This document shows, piece after piece, positions 1 through 14,384 of a stretch of DNA of 64,000 bases. Source of the stretch: Halictus rubicundus (lineage: Eukaryota > Arthropoda > Insecta > Hymenoptera > Halictidae); assembly GCF_050948215.1 (NCBI RefSeq), contig NW_027488577.1, positions 1,302,001 through 1,366,000 on the forward strand. The letters run 5' to 3'. The translations under genes were made by a program, and so were the position numbers. How positions within the stretch are numbered: position 1 is the first letter of the stretch; each line of letters begins with the position of its first letter. The notes beneath the pieces were generated by a model. That model was not told the DNA's origin and made no database searches. It worked only from the letters and a program-made list of their open reading frames with translations.

Positions 1-1139
1 ATATTATAGGATAGAGGATAGGATAGGATAGCGGATAGGATAGGATGGAGTATAGGATAGGACAGAGGATAGGATAGGATAGAGGATAGGATAGGATAGA
101 GGATAGGATAGGATAGAGGATAGGATAGGATAGTTGATAGGATAGGATAGGATAGAGGATAGGATAGGATAGTTGATAGGATAGGATACAGGATAGGATA
201 GGATAGAGGATAGGATAGGATAGAGGATAGGATAGGACAGAGGATAGGATAGGATAGAGGAAAGGATATTATAGAGGATAGGATAGGATAGAGGATAACA
301 TAGGGGATTGGATAGCATAGAGGATAGGAGACGATAGAGGATAGGATAGGATTGAGGATAGGATAGTAAAGACGACAGGATAGGATACAGGATACGATAT
401 TATAGAGGATAGGATAGGATAGAGGATAGAATAGGATAGAGGATAGGATAGGATAGAGGATAGGATAGGACAGAGGATAGGATACGGATAGAGGATAGGA
501 TAGAATAGAGTATAGTATAGAGGATAGGATAGAGGATTGGATAGGATAGAGGATATTATAGGATAGAGGATAGGATAGGATATAGGATAGGATAGGATAG
601 AGGACAGGATAGGATAGAGGATAGGCGATTGGATCGGATACAGGATAGGAGACGGTAGAGGATTGGATAGCATAGAGGATAGGAGACGATAGAGGATAGG
701 ATAGGATAGAGGATAGGATAGGATAGATGATATTATAGGATAGAGGATAGGATAGGATAGAGGATAGGATAGGATAGAGGATAGGATACGATAGAGGATT
801 GGATAGGATAGAGGATACGATAGGATAGAGGATAGGATAGGATATAGGATAGGATAGGATAGAGGATAGGATAGGATAGAGGATAGGATAGGATAGAGGA
901 TAGGATAGGATAGAGGATAGGATAGGATAGAGGATAGGATACGATAGAGGATTGGATAGGATAGAGGATACGATAGGATAGAGGATAGGATAGGATTGAG
1001 GATAGGAAAGGAAAGAGGACAGGATAGGATAGAGGATATAATAGGATAGAGGATAGGATAGGACAGAGGATAGGATAGGATAGAGGATAGGATAGGATAG
1101 AGGATAGGATACGATAGAGGATTGGATAGGATAGAGGAT

Positions 1140-1790
1140 ACGATAGGATAGAGGATACGATAGGATAGAGGATATGATAGGATAGAGGATAGGATAGGAT
1201 AGAGGATAGGATAGGATAGATGATATTATAGGAAAGAGGATAGGTTATGATAGAGGATACGATATTATAGAGGATAGGATAGGATAGAGGATAGGATAGG
1301 ATAGAGGATAGGATAGGATAGAGGATAGGATAGGATAGAGGATAGGATAGGATAGAGGATAGGATAGGATACAGGATACGATATTATAGAGGATATGATA
1401 TTATAGAGGACAGGATAGGATAGAGGATAGGATAGGATAGAGGATAGGATAGGATAGAGGATAGGATAGGATAGGATAGAGGATAGGATAGGATAGAGGA
1501 TAGGATAGGACAGAGGATAGGATAGGATAGAGGATAGCATAGGATAGAGGATAGGATAGGATAGAGGATTGGATAGGATAGAGGATACGATAGGATAGAG
1601 GATAGGATAGGATATAGGATAGGATAGGATAGAGGATAGGATAGGACAGAGGATAGGATAGGATAGAGGATACGATAGGATAGAGGATATGATAGGATAG
1701 AGGATAGGATAGGATAGAGGCTAGGATAGGATAGATGATATTATAGGAAAGAGGATAGGTTATGATAGAGGATACGATATTATAGAGGAT
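1140..1790 (+). repeat. Local ~515 bp duplication within the satellite
   Basis: The variant taggttatgatag followed by a cgatattatag variant occurs at 1,241 and again at 1,756, with similar variant order before each. The spacing is 515 bp, which is thirty 17-mers plus one pentamer. The same taggttatgatag marker recurs at 8,628, 12,896, 17,432 and 21,549, each inside larger repeated blocks. Boundaries are approximate because the flanks are consensus repeat. Confidence 0.65.
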
Positions 1791-2439
1791 AGGATAGGAT
1801 AGAGGATATTATAAGATAGAGGATAGGATAGGATAGAGGATAGGATAGGATAGAGGATAGGATAGGATAGAGGATAGGATAGGATAGAGGATAGGATAGG
1901 ATAGAGGATAGGATAGGACAGAGGATAGGATAGGATAGAGGATAGGATAGTATAGAGGATAGGATATTATAGAGGATTGGATAGGATAGAGGATAACATA
2001 GGGGATTGGATAGCATAGAGGATAGGAGACGATAGAGGATAGGATAGGATAGAGGATAGGATAGGATAGATGATATTATAGGATAGAGGATAGGATAGGA
2101 TGGAGGATAGGATAGGATAGAGGATAGGATATAGGATTGGATAGGATAGAGGATAGGATCGGATAGAGGATAGGATAGGATTGAGGATAGGAGAGGATAG
2201 AGCAGATGATAGAGCATAGGAAAGAATTGAGGACAGGATAGGATAGAATATAGGATAGGATAGAGAATAGGATAGGATACATGATATTATAGGATAGAGG
2301 ATAGGATAGGATGGAGGATAGGATAGGATAGAGGATAAGATAGGATAGAGGATAGGATAAGATAGAGGATAGGATAGGATAGAGCAGGATAGGAAAGAGA
2401 ATAGGATAGAGGATAGGATAGAGGATAGGATAGAGTATA

Positions 2440-4230
2440 GGATAGAGGATAGGAGAGGATAGAGCAGATGATAGAGCATAGGAAAGAATTGAGGATAGGA
2501 TAGGATAGAATATAGGATAGGATAGAGAATAGGATAGGATATATGATATTATAGGATAGAGGAAAGGATAGGATGGAGGATAGGATAGGATAGGGGATAT
2601 TATAGGATAGAGGATATGATAGAATTGAGGATAGGATAGGGTTGAGGATAGGATAGGAAAGAGGACAGGATAGGATAGAGGATAGGATAGGATAGAGGAT
2701 ATGATAGGGTAGAGGATAGCATAGGATAGAGGATAGGATAGGATAGAGGATAACATAGGGGATTGGATAGGATAGAGGATAGGATAGGATAGAGGATAGG
2801 ATAGGGTAGAGGATAGGATACGATAGAGGATTGGATAGGATAGAGGATACGATAGGATAGAGGATAGGATAGGATTGAGGATAGGATAGGAAAGAGGATA
2901 GGATAGGATAGAGGATAGGATAGGATAGAGGATAGGATATGATAGAGGATAGGATAGGATAGAGGATAGGATAGAGGATAGTATAGAGGATTGAATAGGA
3001 TAGAGGATAGGATAGGATAGAGGATAGGATAGGACAGAGGATAGGATAGGATAGAGGATAGCATAGGATAGAGGATAGGATAGGATAGAGGATTGGATAG
3101 GATAGAGGATACGATAGGATAGAGGATAGGATAGGATATAGGATAGGATAGGATAGAGGATAGGATAGGACAGAGGATAGGATAGGATAGAGGATACGAT
3201 AGGATAGAGGATATGATAGGATAGAGGATAGGATAGGATAGAGTATAGGATAGGATAGATGATATTATAGGAAAGAGGATAGGATATGATAGAGGATACG
3301 ATATTACAGAGGATAGGATAGGATAGGGGATAACATAGAGGATTGGATAGGATAGAGGATAGGATAGGATTGATGATAGGATAGGAAAGAGGATAGGATA
3401 TGATACAGGATACGATATTATAGAGGATATGATATTATAGAGGACAGGATAGGATAGAGGATAGGATAGGATAGAAAATAGGATAGGATACATGATATTA
3501 TAGGATAGAGGATAGGATAGGATGGAGGATAGGATAGGATAGAGGATAAGATAGGATAGAGGATAGGATAAGATAGAGGATAGGATAGGATAGAGCAGGA
3601 TAGGATAGAGAATAGGATAGAGGATAGGATAGAGGATAGGATAGAGGATAGGATAGAGGATAGGATAGAGGATAGGAGAGGATAGAGCAGATGATAGAGC
3701 ATAGGAAAGAATTGAGGATAGGATAGGATAGAATATAGGATAGGATAGAGAATAGGATAGGATAGATGATATTATAGGATAGAGGAAAGGATAGGATGGA
3801 GGATAGGATAGGATAGGGGATATTATAGGATAGAGGATATGATAGAATTGAGGATAGGATAGGGTTGAGGATAGGATAGGAAAGAGGACAGGATAGGATA
3901 GAGGATAGGATAGGATAGACGATATGATAGGGTAGAGGATAGCATAGGATAGAGGATAGGATAGGATAGAGGATAACATAGGGGATTGGATAGGATAGAG
4001 GATAGGATAGGATAGAGGATAGGATAGGATAGAGGATAGGATAGGATAGAGGATAGGATACGATAGAGGATTGGATAGGATAGAGGATACGATAGGATAG
4101 AGGATAGGATAGGATTGAGGATAGGATAGGAAAGAGGATAGGATAGGATAGAGGATAGGATAGGATAGAGGATAGGATATGATAGAGGATAGGATAGGAT
4201 AGAGGATAGGATAGAGGATAGTATAGAGGA
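2440..4230 (+). repeat. Tandem duplication with ~1.22 kb spacing
   Basis: An island with ggaaagaattg, then a gatgatattat variant, then gaaaggataggatgg occurs at about 2,481 and 3,704 (offset 1,223). Matching variants continue to a gtatagagga marker at 2,981 and 4,221 (offset 1,240). The offset change of 17 bp is one satellite unit gained or lost between the two copies. Copy one is about 2,440-2,990 and copy two about 3,663-4,230, with other satellite in between. Confidence 0.7.
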
Positions 4231-5250
4231 TTGGATAGGATAGAGGATATTATAGGATAGAGGATAGGATAGGATAGCGGATAGGATAGGATGGAGTATA
4301 GGATAGAATTGAGGATAGGATAGGATAGAGGATAGGATAGGATAGAGGATAGGATAGGATAGAGGATAGGATAGGATAGAGGATTGGATAGGATAGAGGA
4401 TGCGATAGGACAGAGGATAGGATATGATTAAGGATAGGATAGGAAAGAGGACAAGATAGGATACAGGATACGATATTATAGAGGATACGATAGCATAGAG
4501 GATAGGATAGGATTGATGATAGGATAGGAAAGAGAACAGGATAGGATACAGGATACGATATTATAGAGGATACGATATTATAGAGCATAGGATAGGATAG
4601 AGGATAGGATAGGATAGAGGATAGGATAGGATAGAGGATAGGATAGGATATGATAGAGGATAGGATAGGATAGAGGATAGGATAGGATAGAGGATAGGAT
4701 AGGATAGATGATATTATAGGATAGAGGATAGGATAGGATGGAGGATAGGATAGGATAGATGATAAGATAGGATAGAGGATAGGATAGGATAGAGGATAGG
4801 ATAGGATAGAGGATAGGATAGAATAGATGATATTATAGGAAAGAGGATAGGATATGATAGAGGATACGATATTATAGAGGATAGGATAGGATAGAGGATA
4901 GGATAGGATAGAGGATAGGATAGGATAGAGGATAGGATAGGATAGAGGGTAGGATAGGATAGAGGATAGGATAGGATAGAGGAGAGGATAGGATAGAGGA
5001 TAGGGTAGGATAGAGGATAGGATACGATAGAGGATTGGATAGGATAGAGGATACGATAGGATAGGGGATAGGATAGGATAGAGGATAGGATAGGATAGAG
5101 ATTAGGATAGGACAGAGGATAGGATAGGATAGAGGATACGATAGGATAGAGGATATGATAGGATAGAGGATAGGATAGGATAGAGGATAGGATAGGATAG
5201 ATGATATTATAGGAAAGAGGATAGGATATGATAGAGGATACGATATTACA

Positions 5251-5386
5251 GAGGATAGGATAGGATAGAGGATAGGATAGGATAGAGGATAGGATAGGAT
5301 AGAGGATAGGATAGGATAGAGGATAGGATAGGATAGAGGATAGGATAGGATAGAGGATAGGATAGGATAGAGGATAGGATAGGATA
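5251..5386 (+). repeat. Homogeneous run of 8 perfect 17-mers
   Basis: Eight consecutive exact copies of the consensus 17-mer lie here, ending where a gaata variant appears at about 5,400. It is one of several homogenised patches in an otherwise variant-rich region. Confidence 0.85.
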
Positions 5387-5831
5387 GAGGATAGGATAGA
5401 ATAGAGGATAGGATAGGATAGAGGATAGGATAGGATAGAGGATAGAGGATAGGATAGAGGATAGGATAGGACAGAGGATAGGATAGAGGATAGGATAGGA
5501 TAGAAGATAGGATAGGATAGAGGATAGGATAGGATAGAGGATAGGATAGGATAGAGGATAGGATAGGATAGAGGATAGGATAGGATAGAGGATAGGATAG
5601 GACAGAGGATAGGATAGAGGATAGGATAGGATAGAAGATAGGATAGGATAGAGGATAGGATAGGACCGAGGATAGGATACGATAGGGGATAGGATATTAT
5701 AGAGGATAGGATAGGATAGAGGATAGGATATTTTAGAGGATTGGATAGGATAGAGGATAACATAGGGGATTGGATAGCATAGAGGATAGGAGACGATAGA
5801 GGATAGGATAGGATAGAGGATAGAATAGGAT

Positions 5832-8800
5832 AGATGATATTATAGGATAGAGGATAGGATAGGATGGAGGATAGGATAGGATAGAGGATAGGATATAGGA
5901 TTGGATAGGATAGAGGATAGGATCGGATAGAGGATAGGATAGGATTGAGGATAGGAGAGGATAGAGCAGATGATAGAGCATAGGAAAGAATTGAGGATAG
6001 GATAGGATAGAATATAGGAAAGGATAGAGAATAGGATAGGATACATGATATTATAGGATAGAGGATAGGATAGGATGGAGGATAGGATAGGATAGAGGAT
6101 AAGATAGGATAGAGGATAGGATAAGATAGAGGATAGGATAGGCTAGAGCAGGATAGGATAGAGAATAGGATAGAGGATAGGATAGAGGATAGGATAGAGG
6201 ATAGGATAGAGGATAGGATAGAGGATAGGAGAATATAGAGCAGATGATACAGCATAGGAAAGAATTGAGGATAGGATAGGATAGAATATAGGATAGGATA
6301 GAGAATAGGATATGATAGATGATATTATAGGATAGAGGATAGGATAGGATGGAGGATAGGATAGGATAGTTGATATTATAGGATAGAGGATAGGATAGGA
6401 TAGCGGATAGGATAGGATTGAGTATATGATAGAATTGAGGATAGGATAGGGTTGAGGATAGGATAGGAAAGAGGACAGGATAGGATAGAGGATAGGATAG
6501 GATAGAGGATATGATAGGATAGAGGATAGCATAGGATAGAGGATAGGATAGGATAGAGGATAACATAGGGGATTGGATAGGATAGAGGATAGGATAGGAT
6601 AGAGGATAGGATAGGATAGAGGATATGATAGGATAGAGGATTGGATAGGATAGAGGATAGGATACGATAGAGGATTGGATAGGATAGAGGATAGGATAGG
6701 ATAGAGGATAGGATAGGATAGAGGATAGGATAGGATAGAGGATTGGATAGGATAGAGGATAGGATACGATAGAGGATTCGATAGGATAGAGGATATTATA
6801 GGATAGAGGATAGGATAGGATAGCGGATAGGATAGGATGGAGTATAGGATAGGACAGAGGATAGGGTAGGATAGAGGATAGGATATTATAGAGGATAGGA
6901 TAGGATAGAGGATAGGATATTATAGAGGATTGGATAGGATAGAGGATAACATAGGGGATTGGATAGCATAGAGGATAGGAGACGATAGAGGATAGGATAG
7001 GATAGAGGATAGGATAGGATAGATGATATTATAGGATAGAGGATAGGATAGGATGAAGGATAGGATAGGATAGAGGATAGGATATAGGATTGGATAGGAT
7101 AGAGGATAGGATCGGATAGAGGATAGGATAGGATTGAGGATAGGAGAGGATAGAGCAGATGATTGAGCATAGGAAAGAATTGGGGATAGGATAGGATAGA
7201 ATATAGGATAGGATAGAGAATAGGATATGATACATGATATTATAGGATAGAGGATAGGATAGGATGGAGGATAGGATAGGATAGAGGATAGGATAGAGGA
7301 GAGTATAGAGGATTGGATAGGATAGAGGATAGGATAGGATAGATGATATTACAGGAAAGAGGATAAGATATGATAGAGGATACGATATTATAGAGTATTG
7401 GATAGGATAGAGGATATTATAGGATCGAGGATAGGATAGGATAGCGGATAGGATAGGATGGAGTATACGATAGAATTGAGGATAGGATAGAGTTGAGGAT
7501 AGGATAGGATCGAGGATACGATACGATAGAGGATAGGATAGAGAATAGGATAGGATAGAGGATAGGGGATTGGATCGGATACAGGATAGGAGACTGTAGA
7601 GGATTGGATAGGATAGAGGATAGGATAGGATAGAGGATATTATAGGATAGAGGATAGAATAGGATGGAGGATAGGATAGGATAGAGGATAGGATAGGATA
7701 GAGGATAGGATAGGATAGAGGATTGGATAGGATAGAGGATAGGATAGGATAGAGGATAGGATAGGATAGAGGATATGATAGCATAGGGGATAGGAGACGA
7801 TAGAGGATAGGATAGGATAGAATATAGGATAGGATAGATGATATTATAGGATAGAGGATAGGATAGGATGGAGGATAGGATAGGATAGAGGATAGGATAT
7901 AGGATTGGATAGGATAGAGGATAGGATCGGATAGAGGATAGGATAGGATTGAGGATAGGAGAGGATAGAGCAGATGATAGAGCATAGGCAAGAATTGAGG
8001 ATAGGTTAGGATAGAGGATAGGATTGGATAGAGGATATTATAGGACAGAGGATAGGATAGGATAGAGGAGAGGATATTATAGAGGATAGGATAGGATAGA
8101 GGATAACTTAGGGGATTGGATAGCATTGAGGATAGGAGACGATAGAGGATAGGATAGGATAGAGGATAGGATAGGATAGATGCTATTATAGGATAGAGGC
8201 TAGGATAGGATGGAAGATAGGATAGGATAGAGGATAGGATATAGGATTGGATAGGATAGAGTATAGGATCGGATAGAGGATAGGATAGGATTGAGGATAG
8301 GAGAGGATAGAGCAGATGATAGAGCATAGGAAAGAATTGAGGATAGGATAGGATAGAATATAGGATAAGATAGAGAATAGGATAGGATAGATGATATTAT
8401 AGGATAGAGGATAGGATAGGATGGAGGATTGGATAGGATAGAGGATGCGATAGGATAGAGGATAGGATAGGATAGAGGATAGGATAGGATAGAGGATAGG
8501 ATATTATAGAGGATAGGATAGGATAGAGGATAACATAGGGGATTGGATAGCATAGAGGATAGGAGACGATAGAGGATAGGATAGGATAGAGGATAGGATA
8601 GGATAGATGATATTATAGGAAAGAGGATAGGTTATGATAGAGGATACGATATTATAGAGGATAGGATAGGATAGAGGATAGGATAGGATAGAGGATAGGA
8701 TAGAGGATAGGAGAGGATAGAGCAGATGATAGAGCATAGGAAAGAATTGAGGATAGGATAGGATAGAATATAGGATAGGATAGAGAATAGGATATGATAG

Positions 8801-10150
8801 ATGATATTATAGGATAGAGTATAGGATAGGATGGAGGATAGGATAAGATAGTTGATATTATAGGATAGAGGATAGGATAGGATAGCGGATAGGATAGGAT
8901 TGAGTATATGATAGAATTGAGGATAGGATAGGGTTGAGGATAGGATAGGAAAGAGGACAGGATAGGATAGAGGATAGGATAGGATAGAGGATATGATAGG
9001 ATAGAGGATAGCATAGGATAGAGGATAGGATAGGATAGAGGATAACATAGGGGATTGGATAGGATAGAGGATAGGATAGGATAGAGGATAGGATAGGATA
9101 GAGGATAGGATACGATAGAGGATTGGATAGGATAGAGGATACGATAGGATAGAGGATAGGATAGGATTGAGGATAGGATAGGAAAGAGGATAGGATAGGA
9201 TAGAGGATAGGATAGGATAGAGGATAGGATAGGATAGAGGATAGGATATGATAGAGGATAGGATAGGATAGAGGATAGGATAGAGGATAGTATAGAGGAT
9301 TCGATAGGATAGAGGATATTATAGGATAGAGGATAGGATAGGATAGCGGATAGGATAGGATGGAGTATAGGAGAGAATTGAGGATAGGATAGGATAGAGG
9401 ATAGGATAGGATAGAGGATAGGATAGGATGGAGGAGAGGATAGGATAGAGGATAGGATAGGATAGGATAGAGGATAGGATAGGGTAGAGGATAGGATAGG
9501 ATAGATGATATTATAGGATAGAGGATAGGATAGGATGGAGGATAGGATAGGATAGATGATAAGATAGGATAGAGGATAGGATAGGATAGAGGATAGGATA
9601 GGATAGAGGATAGGATAGGATAGAGGATAGGATAGGATAGAGGATAGGATAGGATAGATGATATTACAGGAAAGAGGATAAGATATGATAGAGGATACGA
9701 TATTATAGAGTATTGGATAGGATAGAGGATATTATAGGATAGAGGATAGGATAGGATAGCGGATAGGATAGGATGGAGTATACGATAGAATTGAGGATAG
9801 GATAGAGTTGAGGATAGGATAGGATCGAGGATACGATACGATAGAGGATAGGATAGAGAATAGGATAGGATAGAGGATAGGGGATTGGATCGGATACAGG
9901 ATAGGAGACTGTAGAGGATTGGATAGGATAGAGGATAGGATAGGATAGAGGATATTATAGGATAGAGGATAGAATAGGATGGAGGATAGGATAGGATAGA
10001 GGATAGGATAGGATAGAGGATAGGATAGGATAGAGGATTGGATAGGATAGAGGATAGGATAGGATAGAGGATAGGATAGGATAGAGGATATGATAGCATA
10101 GGGGATAGGAGACGATAGAGGATAGGATAGGATAGAATATAGGATAGGAC
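5832..10150 (+). repeat. ~4.3 kb higher-order unit, copy 1 (4,319 bp)
   Basis: The island starting agatgatatt at 5,832 recurs at 10,151, and the order of variant islands then matches along the block: gagcagatgat islands, the 12-mer run, the gggttgagg variants, gagtatacg variants and ggggattggatcgg islands. Matching points fall at offset 4,319 at first, 4,268 after about 6,700 and 4,234 after about 8,990. The two offset changes are 51 and 34 bp, exactly three and two 17-mers. The left edge is set at the first shared island; flanking sequence at about 5,780 is also similar to that at 10,096, so the true phase of the unit is arbitrary. Confidence 0.9.
6161..6232 (+). repeat. Run of six 12-mers, GA(GGATA)2
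   Basis: Unit starts at 6,161, 6,173, 6,185, 6,197, 6,209 and 6,221 give a strict 12-bp period; the first unit carries one variant. This is the two-pentamer form of the satellite unit. Similar 12-mer runs occur near 3,611-3,672 and, as the duplicate of this one, near 10,480-10,551. Confidence 0.85.
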
Positions 10151-13100
10151 AGATGATATTATAGGATAGAGGATAGGATAGGATGGAGGATAGGATAGGA
10201 TAGAGGATAGGATATAGGATTGGATAGGATAGAGGATAGGATCGGATAGAGGATAGGATAGGATTGAGGATAGGAGAGGATAGAGCAGATGATAGAGCAT
10301 AGGAAAGAATTGAGGATAGGATAGGATAGAATATAGGAAAGGATAGAGAATAGGATAGGATACATGATATTATAGGATAGAGGATAGGATAGGATGGAGG
10401 ATAGGATAGGATAGAGGATAAGATAGGATAGAGGATAGGATAAGATAGAGGATAGGATAGGATAGAGCAGGATAGGATAGAGAATAGGATAGAGGATAGG
10501 ATAGAGGATAGGATAGAGGATAGGATAGAGGATAGGATAGAGGATAGGAGAATATAGAGCAGATGATACAGCATAGGAAAGAATTGAGGATAGGATAGGA
10601 TAGAATATAGGATAGGATAGAGAATAGGATATGATAGATGATATTATAGGATAGAGGATAGGATAGGATGGAGGATAGGATAGGATAGTTGATATTATAG
10701 GATAGAGGATAGGATAGGATAGCGGATAGGATAGGATTGAGTATATGATAGAATTGAGGATAGGATAGGGTTGAGGATAGGATAGGAAAGAGGACAGGAT
10801 AGGATAGAGGATAGGATAGGATAGAGGATATGATAGGATAGAGGATAGCATAGGATAGAGGATAGGATAGGATAGAGGATAACATAGGGGATTGGATAGG
10901 ATAGAGGATAGGATAGGATAGAGGATAGGATAGGATAGAGGATATGATAGGATAGAGGATTGGATAGGATAGAGGATAGGATACGATAGAGGATTGGATA
11001 GGATAGAGGATTGGATAGGATAGAGGATAGGATACGATAGAGGATTCGATAGGATAGAGGATATTATAGGATAGAGGATAGGATAGGATAGCGGATAGGA
11101 TAGGATGGAGTATAGGATAGGACAGAGGATAGGGTAGGATAGAGGATAGGATATTATAGAGGATAGGATAGGATAGAGGATAGGATATTATAGAGGATTG
11201 GATAGGATAGAGGATAACATAGGGGATTGGATAGCATAGAGGATAGGAGACGATAGAGGATAGGATAGGATAGAGGATAGGATAGGATAGATGATATTAT
11301 AGGATAGAGGATAGGATAGGATGAAGGATAGGATAGGATAGAGGATAGGATATAGGATTGGATAGGATAGAGGATAGGATCGGATAGAGGATAGGATAGG
11401 ATTGAGGATAGGAGAGGATAGAGCAGATGATTGAGCATAGGAAAGAATTGGGGATAGGATAGGATAGAATATAGGATAGGATAGAGAATAGGATAGGATA
11501 CATGATATTATAGGATAGAGGATAGGATAGGATGGAGGATAGGATAGGATAGAGGATAGGATAGAGGAGAGTATAGAGGATTGGATAGGATAGAGGATAG
11601 GATAGGATAGATGATATTACAGGAAAGAGGATAAGATATGATAGAGGATACGATATTATAGAGTATTGGATAGGATAGAGGATATTATAGGATAGAGGAT
11701 AGGATAGGATAGCGGATAGGATAGGATGGAGTATACGATAGAATTGAGGATAGGATAGAGTTGAGGATAGGATAGGATCGAGGATACGATACGATAGAGG
11801 ATAGGATAGAGAATAGGATAGGATAGAGGATAGGGGATTGGATCGGATACAGGATAGGAGACTGTAGAGGATCGGATAGGATAGAGGATAGGATAGGATA
11901 GAGGATATTATAGGATAGAGGATAGAATAGGATGGAGGATAGGATAGGATAGAGGATAGGATAGGATAGAGGATAGGATAGGATAGAGGATTGGATAGGA
12001 TAGAGGATAGGATAGGATAGAGGATAGGATAGGATAGAGGATATGATAGCATAGGGGATAGGAGACGATAGAGGATAGGATAGGATAGAATATAGGATAG
12101 GATAGATGATATTATAGGATAGAGGATAGGATAGGATGGAGGATAGGATAGGATAGAGGATAGGATATAGGATTGGATAGGATAGAGGATAGGATCGGAT
12201 AGAGGATAGGATAGGATTGAGGATAGGAGAGGATAGAGCAGATGATAGAGCATAGGCAAGAATTGAGGATAGGTTAGGATAGAGGATAGGATTGGATAGA
12301 GGATATTATAGGACAGAGGATAGGATAGGATAGAGGAGAGGATATTATAGAGGATAGGATAGGATAGAGGATAACATAGGGGATTGGATAGCATTGAGGA
12401 TAGGAGACGATAGAGGATAGGATAGGATAGAGGATAGGATAGGATAGATGCTATTATAGGATAGAGGCTAGGATAGGATGGAAGATAGGATAGGATAGAG
12501 GATAGGATATAGGATTGGATAGGATAGAGTATAGGATCGGATAGAGGATAGGATAGCATTGAGGATAGGAGAGGATAGAGCAGATGATAGAGCATAGGAA
12601 AGAATTGAGGATAGGATAGGATAGAATATAGGATAAGATAGAGAATAGGATAGGATAGATGATATTATAGGATAGAGGATAGGATAGGATGGAGGATTGG
12701 ATAGGATAGAGGATGCGATAGGATAGAGGATAGGATAGGATAGAGGATAGGATAGGATAGAGGATAGGATATTATAGAGGATAGGATAGGATAGAGGATA
12801 ACATAGGGGATTGGATAGCATAGAGGATAGGAGACTATAGAGGATAGGATAGGATAGAGGATAGGATAGGATAGATGATATTATAGGAAAGAGGATAGGT
12901 TATGATAGAGGATACGATATTATAGAGGATAGGATAGGATAGAGGATAGGATAGGATAGAGGATAGGATAGAGGATAGGAGAGGATAGAGCAGATGATAG
13001 AGCATAGGAAAGAATTGAGGATAGGATAGGATAGAATATAGGATAGGATAGAGAATAGGATATGATAGATGATATTATAGGATAGAGTATAGGATAGGAT

Positions 13101-14384
13101 GGAGGATAGGATAAGATAGTTGATATTATAGGATAGAGGATAGGATAGGATAGCGGATAGGATAGGATTGAGTATATGATAGAATTGAGGATAGGATAGG
13201 GTTGAGGATAGGATAGGATAGAGGATATGATAGGATAGAGGATAGCATAGGATAGAGGATAGGATAGGATAGAGGATAACATAGGGGATTGGATAGGATA
13301 GAGGATAGGATAGGATAGAGGATAGGATAGGATAGAGGATAGGATACGATAGAGGATTGGATAGGATAGAGGATACGATAGGATAGAGGATAGGATAGGA
13401 TTGAGGATAGGATAGGAAAGAGGATAGGATAGGATAGAGGATAGGATAGGATAGAGGATAGGATAGGATAGAGGATAGGATATGATAGAGGATAGGATAG
13501 GATAGAGGATTGGATAGAGGATAGTATAGAGGATTCGATAGGATAGAGGATATTATAGGATAGAGGATAGGATAGGATAGCGGATAGGATAGGATGGAGT
13601 ATAGGATAGAATTGAGGATAGGATAGGATAGAGGATAGGATAGGATAGAGGATAGGATAGGATGAAGGAGAGGATAGGATAGAGGATAGGATAGGATAGG
13701 ATAGAGGATAGGATAGGGTAGAGGATAGGATAGGATAGATGATATTATAGGATAGAGGATAGGATAGGATGGAGGATAGGATAGGATAGATGATAAGATA
13801 GGATAGAGGATAGGATAGGATAGAGGATAGGATAGGATAGAGGATAGGATAGGATAGAGGATAGGATAGGATAGAGGATAGGATAGGATAGATGATATTA
13901 CAGGAAAGAGGATAAGATATGATAGAGGATACGATATTATAGAGTATTGGATAGGATAGAGGATATTATAGGATAGAGGATAGGATAGGATAGCGGATAG
14001 GATAGGATGGAGTATACGATAGAATTGAGGATAGGATAGAGTTGAGGATAGGATAGGATCGAGGATACGATACGATAGAGGATAGGATAGAGAATAGGAT
14101 AGGATAGAGGATAGGGGATTGGATCGGATACAGGATAGGAGACTGTAGAGGATTGGATAGGATAGAGGATAGGATAGGATAGAGGATATTATAGGATAGA
14201 GGATAGAATAGGATGGAGGATAGGATAGGATAGAGGATAGGATAGGATAGAGGATAGGATAGGATAGAGGATTGGATAGGATAGAGGATAGGATAGGATA
14301 GAGGATAGGATAGGATAGAGGATATGATAGCATAGGGGATAGGAGACGATAGAGGATAGGATAGGATAGAATATAGGATAGGAC
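10151..14384 (+). repeat. ~4.3 kb higher-order unit, copy 2 (4,234 bp)
   Basis: This copy repeats the preceding 4,319 bp block in the same orientation with few point differences. Compared with copy 1 it lacks 51 bp (three 17-mers present at about 6,670-6,720 in copy 1 and absent near 11,000) and 34 bp (two units present at about 8,960-8,993 and absent near 13,218). The next start of the unit is at 14,385. The closeness of the copies indicates recent tandem duplication, which I infer from inspection rather than from a measured identity. Confidence 0.9.

Larger units (their letters stand above)
1..5831 (+). repeat. Mosaic satellite region with local duplications, no single higher-order unit
   Basis: This stretch has the same 17-mer base but no unit that repeats cleanly end to end. 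It carries several variant islands found throughout the first half of the window: the gatgatattatagg type (2,068), the gagcagatgatagagcat type (about 2,463 and 3,687), and the cgatattatag pairs. The segment from about 2,068 resembles the start of the 4.3 kb unit at 5,832 (offset 3,764) and so may be a diverged earlier copy of that unit. No gene is present; long minus-strand open stretches here are products of the repeat. Confidence 0.85.

Noticed and set aside
5832..5850. TATAAT-like promoter motif on the minus strand, in all gatattatagg islands
   Set aside because: The reverse complement of gatattatagg contains TATAAT, but this is a frequent variant of the satellite unit in what looks like eukaryotic DNA. 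There is no gene downstream and no spaced partner element.
4714..6255. Minus-strand open frame of 513 codons
   Set aside because: Same repeat translation. It runs across the boundary between the mosaic region and the 4.3 kb unit, which a real gene would not be expected to ignore.
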